A stretch of DNA of 64,000 nucleotides from Streptomyces sp. HB132 (GCF_016909575.1 NZ_JAFBGA010000002.1:124001-188000), one strand, 5' to 3'. Counted from the stretch's first letter, positions 43,400-52,165 are shown. Numbers and translations: made by a program. The notes: a model not told the origin generated them from the letters alone.

Positions 43400-44205
43400 C
43401 GCGCCCCCCACCCGCCGAGCAATGAGGGGAGGAGCTCCACGGCGGGAATCGTCCTGCCGGACCAGTGAGCCTCGCCGAACGCCAGACCGGCCGGTCCGCC
43501 CCGGCGCGCCACGCGTAACGCTCGCATCCCGGCTCGTTCCGCGCCGGCCAGCTCGTCACCGCCGCCGTCTCCGCAGTACAGGACCTGACCGGATTCGGCA
43601 GCAAGCTTCCCGAGCATCCCCTGGAAGAGGCGACGATCAGGCTTCACGGCACCGGCCCGGCAACTGAATTCGACCGCGTCGAAATGCGATGCGAGCTCGC
43701 TGCGGTCCCACGCCTCGGCAATGTCAGGAGAGGCATCGCTGAGGACGGCGAGCCTGATCCCTCCCTGACGGAGCTCTTTGAGGGCCTGCAGGAGAGTCCT
43801 GTCGGCCTGCAACCGTTGGCGTGCCAGCCGAGCCAGGACCGCTTCAACTTCGTTCGTGCAGGCTGCGGAAGCACCACAGCGTTCAATGAGGTGCGTTGCG
43901 ACGGCGGTACTGGAACGCAGCTGACCGTCGTGTCGCGGTTGCCAGCTACCGCACAGAGCAGCCTCCGCGATCGCCATTGGCAAGCGCATGGCCCAGGCCA
44001 ACTGGGCTGACGCAGCGCTCCGTTCTGACGAGTCAGGGGCCGAGACGAGCGTGCCGAAGAGATCAAGAATCACGGCCGTCGGACGCGATTCCACCACTGC
44101 CGGGGCCCAGGGCGGGTAAGCGTCGGACACGGCGTCGCATGCTGCTCCGGTGCCGGGCGAGAGCCCACTCGTCGCCAGGTCAGTGTTCGTCGGCGGACAG
44201 CGCAT
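43396..44205 (-). CDS. HAD-superfamily hydrolase
   Basis: A 269-residue HAD protein. Motif I is VILDLFGTLVSAP, with Phe two residues after the nucleophile Asp, as in haloacid-dehalogenase-like members. Motif II region is LAVLSDASPD, motif III Lys is in GAVKPDRRLFQGML, and motif IV is YCGDGGGDELAGAE. The first ~40 residues are unconserved, so a later start is possible. It may act as a sugar-phosphate or nucleotide phosphatase. As first gene of the operon with a TTA codon (43518-43516) it could place the whole set under bldA control. Confidence 0.8.
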   Translation of the reverse strand: MRCPPTNTDLATSGLSPGTGAACDAVSDAYPPWAPAVVESRPTAVILDLFGTLVSAPDSSERSAASAQLAWAMRLPMAIAEAALCGSWQPRHDGQLRSSTAVATHLIERCGASAACTNEVEAVLARLARQRLQADRTLLQALKELRQGGIRLAVLSDASPDIAEAWDRSELASHFDAVEFSCRAGAVKPDRRLFQGMLGKLAAESGQVLYCGDGGGDELAGAERAGMRALRVARRGGPAGLAFGEAHWSGRTIPAVELLPSLLGGWGAR

Positions 44206-44391
44206 GTCAGAGCTCCATCAGTAGGACGGCGATCCTGTGCGGATCCGAACTTTCTGGCCGAGCGGGCATCCACTCCCGAACGACTTCCTGGTCGTCGCGC
44301 AAGCAGGGAGCGGGGGGTGGCTATTTGCGGAACTGGGCTCCGAGCAGCGTGCGTTGTGTACGAACAATCGCAGCGAGGAGGACCAGGGAGC

Positions 44392-44404
44392 GGACAGACT
44401 GTCC
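44392..44404. promoter_or_regulatory. Palindrome GGACAGACTGTCC
   Basis: GGACA-GAC-TGTCC, 187 bases upstream of the HAD gene start. With the flanking bases GC it matches the 45930-45946 site at 13 of the first 15 positions. Candidate operator for the XRE regulator. Confidence 0.45.
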
Positions 44405-44603
44405 TGGCTTTCTCACGCATAAGCCTTGACCAGTCGCATGCGCATTGGTAATGAGCCGACCCCGTATGCAGCCCTGCCGAGTAGACGCAAAAGCGGCTTT
44501 TATGGCGGTCTCAACACTTTTGGCGACTCGGGCAGCTTGATGTCCGACCCCTCACCTGCTGGCGGCGAGGCCGTTAACAGTTGGCGAGCGCATCCGCGAG
44601 GCT

Positions 44604-44614
44604 GGACATTGTCC
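44604..44614. promoter_or_regulatory. Palindrome GGACATTGTCC before the regulator
   Basis: GGACA-T-TGTCC, the same arms with a 1-base spacer, 45 bases before the regulator ATG. Candidate autoregulatory site; the different spacing weakens the link. Confidence 0.35.
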
Positions 44615-44658
44615 GTACGCTGAACTGAGTGCTCCGTCGCGAAGGGATCGATCCACCG

Positions 44659-45897
44659 ATGAGTGAAAACCTGACGCTGGGAGACCGCCTCCGTATAGCC
44701 CGCCGGACACGGAAGCTGTCTGCCGCCCAACTGGCGCAAAAGGTCGCGATATCGCCCAGCTACGTCCAGAAGCTCGAGTCCGGCGCCCGCAAGGCTTCTC
44801 CATCGCTGGCTCTGGCGCTCGCCAAAGCGCTCCATTTCGGCCCGGAGGTTCTGACCGGCCAGCCGTACTACGGTGAGCCGGAGGCCGAGGACGGAGTGCA
44901 CGCCGTCGTGCCCGAACTCCGCAGGATCATGCTGTGTTACGACCTCCCGGACGAACTTGAGATCGCCCCGCGAGCACTGCCCGTACTTGCCTCCGAGGTC
45001 GACCAGATCGCAGCTCTACGCCGGGATGCGCGCTACGCACCCATGGGACCGCTCCTTCCGTCGATCATCACGGAACTGACGCATCTCGCCCTCGGTGGCC
45101 GCAATGGTGACCAGGCACAGGCGTTCTGGCATCTCGCGCGCGCCTACCGAGCTGTTAACTCACTGGCCCACAAGATGGGGCACCACGATCTGTCCAACAC
45201 CGCTTTGGAACGCGTGCGTTGGGCCGCGGAGCGGTCGGGTGATCCGCTGATGAACTTCACCGCGGGCTACCTGGTCGCCGGCGCAATGCTCCGCCAGGGC
45301 GCCTACGCTTCGGCACGCCGCAAGCTCCACGGCCTGCGCCAGGAACTGGAACGACTACAGCCCGAGCGCTCTTTCACCAACGACGCCCTCGCGGTCGACG
45401 GCGCCCTACTGCTAAAGCTCGCTGTCCTGGAATCCAGGGAGAACAACCCGGACCGGGCAGACGACTATCTGCGCGAGGCTGAGGCCGTGGCCGCGATGGC
45501 CGGCAACCGTGACTCCCTCGCCTACGAGATGTCCTTCGGGCCAACCAACATTCGTATCCACGAAGTGCACGCCATGATCGACACGGGAGACACGGAGCAG
45601 GCCCTGGCGCGCCTCACGGAGTGGTCCGACGCGCCGGGCCAGGAATGGATGCCCCCGGCGGCAACCGTGGGTGAGAGGTCGAGCCACCACTTCATCGATG
45701 TCGCATCCGCGAAACTGGCGATGGCGGACAGGACAGGTGCGTTCGCGGACCTTCGCCGCGCGCGGAAGGTCGCTCCGAATCACACAAGGTTCCACCCGTC
45801 CGCCCGCGAGACGACGGCCGCGCTCCTGCGTGCGGGCACCCACCCCTCCAACGAGCTTTCCGGTTTCGCCAGTTGGGCGGGAGTTATCACAAGCTGA
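44659..45897 (+). CDS. XRE-family regulator with TPR-like C-terminus
   Basis: A 412-residue protein starting MSENLTLGDRLRIARRTRKL. Residues ~8-62 are a Cro/C1 HTH (SAAQLAQKVAISPSYVQKLE). The remaining ~340 residues are helical repeats (QAQAFWHLARAYRAVNSLAH, GAYASARRKLHGLRQELERL), as in Streptomyces regulators that sense small molecules or peptides through a TPR-like domain. It is divergent from the eight-gene operon and may control it. The ATG at 44659 is preferred because the HTH homology begins there; GAAGGG lies 12 bases upstream. Confidence 0.82.
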   Translation: MSENLTLGDRLRIARRTRKLSAAQLAQKVAISPSYVQKLESGARKASPSLALALAKALHFGPEVLTGQPYYGEPEAEDGVHAVVPELRRIMLCYDLPDELEIAPRALPVLASEVDQIAALRRDARYAPMGPLLPSIITELTHLALGGRNGDQAQAFWHLARAYRAVNSLAHKMGHHDLSNTALERVRWAAERSGDPLMNFTAGYLVAGAMLRQGAYASARRKLHGLRQELERLQPERSFTNDALAVDGALLLKLAVLESRENNPDRADDYLREAEAVAAMAGNRDSLAYEMSFGPTNIRIHEVHAMIDTGDTEQALARLTEWSDAPGQEWMPPAATVGERSSHHFIDVASAKLAMADRTGAFADLRRARKVAPNHTRFHPSARETTAALLRAGTHPSNELSGFASWAGVITS

Positions 45898-45929
45898 GAC
45901 GGCGTCAAGGGTGTTCGCGAAGGGAACCC

Positions 45930-45946
45930 GCGGACAATCTGTCCGC
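45930..45946. promoter_or_regulatory. Palindrome GCGGACAATCTGTCCGC upstream of 46007 gene
   Basis: Perfect 7-base arms around ATC, 60 bases before the next start codon and 33 bases after the regulator stop. It shares GCGGACA-NN-CTGTCC with the 44392 site. Confidence 0.5.
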
Positions 45947-46006
45947 TCGCGGGCGCCGACTGAATGGAATGGTCTCCTCACCGATGGTTACGAGGAGGCC
46001 GTTCTC

Positions 46007-46456
46007 ATGTCCGATGCCAGCCCACGTTTTCCTGCCCTGCCGCCTCGTTGGATGCCCATAGGCGAGGGGCCCGAGCTGTGCTCAGCGGGTCAGTGGTGGG
46101 ACGCAGTACGCGCCGTTGAGGTCATCGGCCGGCGCGCGATCGAGCTCCTCCACGACGGCGGTGTACCAGTCGGCCCGGTCGTCCTTGATCCTGGAGGTCC
46201 GGAGCCCCGCCTGTACTTCCTGGTGCCGCCCGGTACGGCCGACGGCTGGGAGGAACCGGGAACGGTACCGCTGGGGCAGAAGTGCCACGTCGTCGTTCCG
46301 CCATCCACAGCCACGGAGCCGCCTGGGCTGCACTGGCACGTCTTCCCACGCGGGCCCAGGTCACTGACACAACCCGGTCCGCTGCGTAGGGCACTCGCCC
46401 AAGCACGCCAAGAGCTGCGCGGACCCGAACAAGCCACGGATTCCGGATACCTCTGA
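46007..46456 (+). CDS. Small conserved Streptomyces hypothetical protein
   Basis: A 149-residue protein starting MSDASPRFPALPPRWMPIGE after the ribosome-binding site GAGGAGG. The pattern PPRWMPIGEGPELCSAGQWW, a central LDPGGPEPRLYFLVPPGTAD and a C-terminal GLHWHVFPRGPRSLTQPGPL occurs in many Streptomyces proteins of unknown function that lie beside XRE regulators. No catalytic motif is seen. The palindrome at 45930 may control it. Confidence 0.65.
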   Translation: MSDASPRFPALPPRWMPIGEGPELCSAGQWWDAVRAVEVIGRRAIELLHDGGVPVGPVVLDPGGPEPRLYFLVPPGTADGWEEPGTVPLGQKCHVVVPPSTATEPPGLHWHVFPRGPRSLTQPGPLRRALAQARQELRGPEQATDSGYL

Positions 46457-46639
46457 GGATCTACCTCATTCTGTTTCTCGGGATCGCCCTGACGGTCCTG
46501 ATCCGAGGCGGCTCCCTGAAGGGCGCCCCTGCGGTCATGAGGACCCGAGCGCTCGAGCAACCGCGCGCGCGACAGTCTTGTTGACGTCGCCAACGCAAGC
46601 GCTATCGGATTCAATCGCAATTGCGTGTACGGTGGAGAT

Positions 46640-48298
46640 ATGAACGAATCGACTCCCCAGGCTTCCGAACCACTGATCACCGGTGCAGAGATTGCCAGGC
46701 TGGCGGGGGTGACGCGCGCCGCTGTCTCCAACTGGAGACGGCGGTACGGCGACTTCCCGACACCCGCCGACGGCGGAGCGAGCACGCCCCTCTTCTCGCT
46801 GGCCGAGGTCCGTTCCTGGCTGGCAAAGCAGCAGAAGGGTAAAGACTTTTCGGACGATGTCCGTCTGTGGCAGGCACTGCGGGGCGCCTTTGGCGACGAC
46901 ATAGTTGCAGGCATCGCGGGCGTTGCCCGCTTCCTCGCACGCGATGACGCTTCCGCGCTGGACGACAACCTGACTGAGCTGGTTGCGAGGCTAGAGGCGA
47001 AGGAATCAGCAGCCCACGCCATCGACCAGTTGGTCGAGCGTTTCCTGGACTCCTCGCGACGTGCCGGCTCCGACCAAGTCACGTCGTCGCGGCTCGTCAA
47101 GGCCGTAAGCCACTTCGCGGGGCCAGTACCCGACGACTCCGTGATCTTCGATCCGGCCTGTGGCATCGGGACGCTCCTCCTCTCCATCGGACCGGCCGAA
47201 GGGCCGATACGTCGGGGTCAGGAGATCGATCCAGCGGCTGGGGAACTAGCCCAGGCGCGAGCCGAGCTCGCCGGATCGCAGGACACCGCCATCGAGACCG
47301 GGGACTCCCTCCGCGAGGACCGCTGGCCTGACCTGCGGGCCGACCTCGTCCTGTGCGACCCCCCTGCCGCCGGTCCGGACTGGGGCCGGGAGGAGCTGCT
47401 GCTCGACGCCCGTTGGGAACTGGGTACACCTTCCAAGGCGGAGGGGGATCTGGCCTGGCTCCAACACTGCTACGCCCATACTGCTCCCGGCGGCCGGGCA
47501 CTGGTAGTCATGCCCGCTTCCGTGGCCTACCGCAAGGCGGGCAGACGCATCCGGGCCGAGATCGTCCGCCGCGGCATCCTGACGGATGTCGTCGCACTTC
47601 CGCCCGGCATGGTGGCATCACACGCTCAACCCGTACATCTGTGGATGCTGCACCGCCCGGATGACGTCTCCGGCAGCGTGACTTCGGTTCGGATGGTTGA
47701 CCTCACCGCCAGCGCGCCCGACGGCCCCATGGAGCCGACAGCCGAGCAGGTCGCCGACGTACCGCTGATCGACCTCCTGAACGACTCTGTCGACCTCACG
47801 CCGAGCGCGCACGTGGACGCTTCCCGACAGGACTTCCCTGCTGAGTACCGCGCCTTGCAACGAGGCATCGAGGAGCGGCTCAATCGGTTGACCGCATTGC
47901 TGCCCGCCCTCACAGCGGGCGAAGGGCCGGGGACGATGGACAGCGCGACGATCAGTCTGGCCGAGCTCTCCCGCGCCGGGCTCGTCGACCTCGCCGATGC
48001 TGAACCAACTTCTAACAGCGCACAGTTGGACACCGAGTATCTACGGGGGTTCCTGCGCAGCGCTTCCAACAACCGCCGTTCAACGAGTAGCAGCGGCTCC
48101 TATCGCCTCGACGTCAAGGGGGCGCGCATCCCGCAGATGCCCGTGGAGGAACAGCGCCGTTACGGTGCCGCCTTCCGCGCGCTCAAAGAATTCGAGGAGC
48201 ACATCGGCGAAGTGACCCGGCTTGCAGAGCAAGCCAGCACTCTTGCCCGTGACGGCCTCACCAGCGGGGCACTTATGCCTCCCGAGGACGGCGCCTGA
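46640..48298 (+). CDS. N6-adenine DNA methylase (HsdM-like) with N-terminal HTH and altered motif IV
   Basis: A 552-residue protein starting MNESTPQASEPLITGAEIAR. Residues ~10-65 form a MerR-like HTH (EIARLAGVTRAAVSNWRRR). The methylase core has motif I as FDPACGIGTLLLS. The catalytic motif IV, normally NPPY/F, reads CDPPAAGPDWG, i.e. DPPA without the aromatic residue, so activity is uncertain. The C-terminal ~150 residues are helical and could serve as a specificity or coupling region. It is convergent with mcrC with a 26-base overlap. It is either a protective methylase for the neighbouring McrBC-type system or an independent unit. Confidence 0.82.
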   Translation: MNESTPQASEPLITGAEIARLAGVTRAAVSNWRRRYGDFPTPADGGASTPLFSLAEVRSWLAKQQKGKDFSDDVRLWQALRGAFGDDIVAGIAGVARFLARDDASALDDNLTELVARLEAKESAAHAIDQLVERFLDSSRRAGSDQVTSSRLVKAVSHFAGPVPDDSVIFDPACGIGTLLLSIGPAEGPIRRGQEIDPAAGELAQARAELAGSQDTAIETGDSLREDRWPDLRADLVLCDPPAAGPDWGREELLLDARWELGTPSKAEGDLAWLQHCYAHTAPGGRALVVMPASVAYRKAGRRIRAEIVRRGILTDVVALPPGMVASHAQPVHLWMLHRPDDVSGSVTSVRMVDLTASAPDGPMEPTAEQVADVPLIDLLNDSVDLTPSAHVDASRQDFPAEYRALQRGIEERLNRLTALLPALTAGEGPGTMDSATISLAELSRAGLVDLADAEPTSNSAQLDTEYLRGFLRSASNNRRSTSSSGSYRLDVKGARIPQMPVEEQRRYGAAFRALKEFEEHIGEVTRLAEQASTLARDGLTSGALMPPEDGA

Positions 48299-49526
48299 CA
48301 GGTTCCTCAGCTGCCCGCGTCGTGACCGCGCCTTCGGCCATCAAACGGGCGATGGACGCGATCGAGGCGAGCAGTTCATCGGGCGATTGCTCCAAAGCCA
48401 AGGCGTGCTGGTGGATGCGGATTCCCGCGTGCCGCACCCGGTGCGTCGTGCTCGGCTCGTAGCCCCTCGCATAGACGAGGTGGCCGTCGGAGAGGCCGAG
48501 CGCCGTGCAGTAGGCGAGCATCTGATAAAGGTCGGCGTCCGGAAATCCTTCGGGCTTCTCCGCTTTGTATTTTGCGTCCGCGACAGCTTGTGGGAGGCCA
48601 TGGTTGCCGTACCAGACCAGGTCCGGACGCATCCGAACAGCCTCGGCCTCATCGAGGTGTACGCCCCGCGCCTGAAGTGCGCTGCGCCCCCCGTATTGCG
48701 CCAGCGCCTCGCGCAGTGCGGTACATACGAAGTCCTCGAAGATCTTGTGCGTGTCGAAGAGGTATCCGTCGATAGTGATCCGACCGCTCAAGTGCTCGAC
48801 GGACAAGCCGCGCAGCACCATCTCGGCCAGCCGTAGCGCGGGCTGGTAGCGGAGGTTGAGTCGACTCGCCCTCCACAGCGGCAGATCACGACTGCCGGGG
48901 ATCAGCGGCTGTGCGTCCAGCAACCGGCCACGGTGGTGGCGCAGCCGACGGCGTACCCTGTCGGGCGCCCTGGGCAGGGTCAGCAGCCGCTCCGCGGCAG
49001 CGCGCAGCAGCCGGTTCTCCGCGATGTCGGTCCCGTAGTCGTCGTAGGCGACCTCCACCGGGAACGCCCGCCCATGGTGCCGCCGGACCTGATCCGCCTC
49101 CCTAATACGTCCTCGGACGACCGGTGCGGCCTCTTCCGTGTGCCGGTATCCCTGGAGCACTCCCTGCCGCAGGGCACGTTCGAGAGACCTCTCGAATCCC
49201 TGCGCCAGCGCGGGAAGCAGCTCGTCCTGCTCGGCAACGCTCACCTCCCCGTCCCGGTGGATGTGGGGGTTGGATGCGTAGCCGATGAGGAAGAACAGCC
49301 GCGCTACCGGCACCTTGGGGGCGATGCGGAGGGTGACAGGACTGTGCCCCGGTGACCTCAGGGCCACCGCGCCGACCTTGCCGCCGGCGCGCAGCCGCCA
49401 GCAGCCCGACCGGTAGGGATCGGGGGCAGCCTCGACGATCCTGGAGGCAGCGAGCGAGCGCCCGACTTCGTCCGCGAGAGGAACGGTGACGGGCGGGCCG
49501 TACTCGGTCAACTCGACAGTCGTCAC
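48273..49526 (-). CDS. mcrC: McrC-family endonuclease subunit
   Basis: A 417-residue McrC-type protein. The N-terminal ~110 residues bind the McrB ring (APKVPVARLFFLIGYASNPH is the family signature). The C-terminal nuclease has the PD-(D/E)xK motif in MRPDLVWY followed by VADAKYK (PD...DAK). McrBC translocates along and cuts DNA with modified cytosines, a type IV restriction system. The ORF overlaps mcrB by four bases. Confidence 0.9.
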   Translation of the reverse strand: MTTVELTEYGPPVTVPLADEVGRSLAASRIVEAAPDPYRSGCWRLRAGGKVGAVALRSPGHSPVTLRIAPKVPVARLFFLIGYASNPHIHRDGEVSVAEQDELLPALAQGFERSLERALRQGVLQGYRHTEEAAPVVRGRIREADQVRRHHGRAFPVEVAYDDYGTDIAENRLLRAAAERLLTLPRAPDRVRRRLRHHRGRLLDAQPLIPGSRDLPLWRASRLNLRYQPALRLAEMVLRGLSVEHLSGRITIDGYLFDTHKIFEDFVCTALREALAQYGGRSALQARGVHLDEAEAVRMRPDLVWYGNHGLPQAVADAKYKAEKPEGFPDADLYQMLAYCTALGLSDGHLVYARGYEPSTTHRVRHAGIRIHQHALALEQSPDELLASIASIARLMAEGAVTTRAAEEPVRRRPREA

Positions 49527-51391
49527 AGCGAGGGCTCGTACGATTCACCGTCGCCGATGGACCGGGCCAAGGCGTCGAGACCATAGCGCTTCTCGATGTC
49601 GAAGGACTCCCCGTAATGATGCTCCTCCAGCAGCGGCAGGATCTTGGTCCGCCAGGTGCGCTCCAGACCGCCCTGCCGATGGGCCCCCTTCTTCATCAGG
49701 TAGGAGGGACCGATACGGAATTCCGCTTCCTCGATACGGGAGTTGAGCGCGTCCAGCAGGTCCGCGGCCCGGATGTCGAGCCCCTCCCGGTCGAGCCAGC
49801 GCCGTAGCAGGCCGCTGGTGGGCTCGGTGCGGGGTGACAGCTCGACGAATGCGAAGCGCCGTCGCATCGCCGCGTCCACCAGGGCGATCGACCGGTCGGC
49901 GGTGTTCATCGTGCCGATGACGAAGAGGTTCGGCGGGAGTGCGAAGTCGTCGCCGGAGTACGTGAGCCGTACCGACTTGTTGCGGTACTCCAGGAGGAAG
50001 TACAGCTCGCCGAAAACCTTGGCCAGGTTGGCCCGGTTGATCTCGTCGATGATCAGGAAGTGCGGGATGTGCCGGTTGCCCTCGCGGGACGCCAGGTCGG
50101 CAAGCTCACGCAAGGGGCCGGCAGTGAGGCGGAAGGCGACTTCCCTTGTATCCGGGTCCTCGCGAGGGCGGAACCCCTCAAAGAAGTCCTCGTAGGCGTA
50201 AGAGGGGTGGAACTGCACGAGCTTCACCTGCTCGGGCCCGCCGCCGAGGTATTCGGCCAGCTTGAGGGCCGTGTACGTCTTGCCGGTTCCGGGCGGGCCA
50301 TAGAGGATCAGCTGCCGTTCGTCCCACAGCAGGTCGCGGATCTCCCGCAGCCAGGCCACGTCGTGCACCAGCAGTTCGTCGGCGAGGCGCTGTTCCGGCA
50401 CGGGTAGTTCCAGCTCACGTCGGGCGGTGAGGGCGGGTGTCGTGCCGCTGGGGTCACGCTCTATCGCCTCCGCCTCGTCGGCCAGTTCCTCATCGGAGAG
50501 GCCGAGCCCTTCGATGAGCGGCTGGACCGCGGTGAGGTCCACGACGTCGTGCTGGACGGAAAGCCGCTGCTGGATCTCCTCGGGCAGTACGTCGTACGGG
50601 TGGCCGGTGCTCTGCCACTCGACGGGCCGCCGCAGATTGGACCTGCCGTTGTCGGAGGCGGTCTGCTCGGCAGGGCCGGTGATCTCACCCACGTAGAACC
50701 GTCCACCCGAGAGTGTGCACACGGTGTCTCCGGGCTTCATCCGGGATAGGAACGCGTGCAGCTCCTCGACGAGTTCCAGCTTCTGGTTGTACGTGGCCGT
50801 AGCGCCCCAGTCCTCCTCGACGACCGCGCGCAGGCGCTCCTTGCTCGTCCCCTGGCCGATCCCCTGGCGCAGGCGAGGGGCGGCGAGAGAAACCCGCTCC
50901 TCGGGAAGCCACAGCTTCTGGACGAGATCGGCCCCGGATACGTTGGAGCCCCGGACGAGCCAGGCCCTGGCGGGGCCCGACCAGACCCCCTCCATGAAGT
51001 CCGAGAGCGGCGCCCCCGCTTCCGTCTTCCAGTCGACCCAGCCGTTGCGTGGTGCGCCGACCAGCACGCCCGCGGCGAAGGACGGAGAGCCGCAGTCGAC
51101 GTCTTGGGCCAGCTCCAGCCATCCGGGCCACCGGGTGGACGGGCGCAACACGTCCGTCTTCTTCATCAGCTCGCGCACTTTGGTCGTAGCGGAGAAGTGC
51201 TTGGAGAAGGACGGCATCTCCCGGTCTCGGGCGGGCGAGCCCGCCAGGATGCGGAACTTCCGGCTCCCGTTGGTCCCCACCTCATCCAGCAGCACCCCGC
51301 GCGCCCGATCGACCCCGCTCGCCCCCGGCAGTCGCAGCAGGAACTGCGGCGGCTCCCCCGAGCCGGGAGTCCCGTCTTCGGTCTCGGTCAT
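49523..51391 (-). CDS. mcrB: McrB-type AAA+ GTPase with DUF4357-like N-terminus
   Basis: A 622-residue protein starting MTETEDGTPGSGEPPQFLLR. The C-terminal motor has Walker A YGPPGTGKTYTALKLAEYLG, Walker B FLIIDEINRANLAKVFGELY and the McrB GTP signature MNTADRSIALVDAAMRRRF. The N-terminal half contains a DUF4357-like domain (AAGVLVGAPRNGWVDWK) and then a barrel-like segment (MKPGDTVCTLSGGRFYVGEI) that is the likely DNA- or modification-recognition part. Escherichia McrB uses a different N-terminal domain, so the recognised modification may differ. The start at 51391 is chosen; upstream codons are not conserved. Confidence 0.88.
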   Translation of the reverse strand: MTETEDGTPGSGEPPQFLLRLPGASGVDRARGVLLDEVGTNGSRKFRILAGSPARDREMPSFSKHFSATTKVRELMKKTDVLRPSTRWPGWLELAQDVDCGSPSFAAGVLVGAPRNGWVDWKTEAGAPLSDFMEGVWSGPARAWLVRGSNVSGADLVQKLWLPEERVSLAAPRLRQGIGQGTSKERLRAVVEEDWGATATYNQKLELVEELHAFLSRMKPGDTVCTLSGGRFYVGEITGPAEQTASDNGRSNLRRPVEWQSTGHPYDVLPEEIQQRLSVQHDVVDLTAVQPLIEGLGLSDEELADEAEAIERDPSGTTPALTARRELELPVPEQRLADELLVHDVAWLREIRDLLWDERQLILYGPPGTGKTYTALKLAEYLGGGPEQVKLVQFHPSYAYEDFFEGFRPREDPDTREVAFRLTAGPLRELADLASREGNRHIPHFLIIDEINRANLAKVFGELYFLLEYRNKSVRLTYSGDDFALPPNLFVIGTMNTADRSIALVDAAMRRRFAFVELSPRTEPTSGLLRRWLDREGLDIRAADLLDALNSRIEEAEFRIGPSYLMKKGAHRQGGLERTWRTKILPLLEEHHYGESFDIEKRYGLDALARSIGDGESYEPSL

Positions 51392-51528
51392 GTCCGCTCC
51401 CCCGTTCCGGGCGGCACAGGCATTGCCGCCTTTCCCAACAACCCTATTTTTTGGCGTAGTTAAGCGCACAATCTCCCGCCAGGGGAGCACAGTGTGTGTC
51501 ACCCCACGGGTGGAGGGACACAGTCGCC

Positions 51529-52134
51529 GTGACCATCATGGATCAGCTCACATTGCGACGGGACGGCACGACGCCGAAGGACTACGCGGCCACGTGTTCC
51601 GGTGTGCAGTCCAGGGGCGTGGTGGGGGTGTGGCGGGTGCAGTTGGCCGGCCGGCCCGGTCTGACGATCCACGACACGCGGTGGGAGAACGGGGAGCGTG
51701 ATCTCGTCCTGTACCAGCCCGCCGTCCTGCCGGAGATGCCTGCTCCGCTGTCCAACCTGCACAACCGGAGGCGTGCCGGTATCCAGGAGTCCGAGCTATA
51801 CGACGAGGAACTGCGGATCATGGGCTGGGTCGCCGTCCCCGGCGACCGCCCAAGCTTCAAGAAGACGTTCACCACTGCCGACTTTGCCGACCTGTGTGGT
51901 CTCGACGATCTGCGTGAGCTGACCGATCGCCCCGGGGTGGTGCTCGACGGGGCCTTCGAGCGGCCGGACCCGCTGCTCATCGACCTGGACGAGCCGCAGG
52001 ACACGGATTCCGTTCAGCACGCTCTCTTCTTCCCGCAGGACGATGACGAGACGCCGGTCGTGTTCTTCCTGCTCAGTCGGGTCGCGCCGACACTGCGCCA
52101 CATCGGCTGGCTGCCGGATCTCGTCCGGTCGTAA
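51529..52134 (+). CDS. Hypothetical protein in the defence island
   Basis: A ~201-residue protein read from a GTG at 51529; an ATG at 51538 is the alternative, and GTGGAGGGA lies about 11 bases before the GTG. Hydrophobic and acidic residues alternate. Recognisable patches are GVVGVWRVQLAGRPGLTIHD, FKKTFTTADFADLCGLDDLR and TPVVFFLLSRVAPTLRHIGW. No domain is recognised. It is divergent from mcrB and may be cotranscribed with nothing else, since the next gene is convergent. Confidence 0.6.
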   Translation: MTIMDQLTLRRDGTTPKDYAATCSGVQSRGVVGVWRVQLAGRPGLTIHDTRWENGERDLVLYQPAVLPEMPAPLSNLHNRRRAGIQESELYDEELRIMGWVAVPGDRPSFKKTFTTADFADLCGLDDLRELTDRPGVVLDGAFERPDPLLIDLDEPQDTDSVQHALFFPQDDDETPVVFFLLSRVAPTLRHIGWLPDLVRS

Positions 52135-52165
52135 CCGCAGACGACGCGGACGGCTCCCAGTACGT

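Larger units (their letters stand above)
44206..44658. promoter_or_regulatory. Divergent control region of operon and XRE regulator
   Basis: About 450 bases with no gene, between the leftward eight-gene operon and the rightward regulator. It contains GGACA/TGTCC palindromes at 44392-44404 and 44604-44614, the second about 45 bases before the regulator start codon. Promoters for both units must lie here. Short open frames in it are not convincing. Confidence 0.6.
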
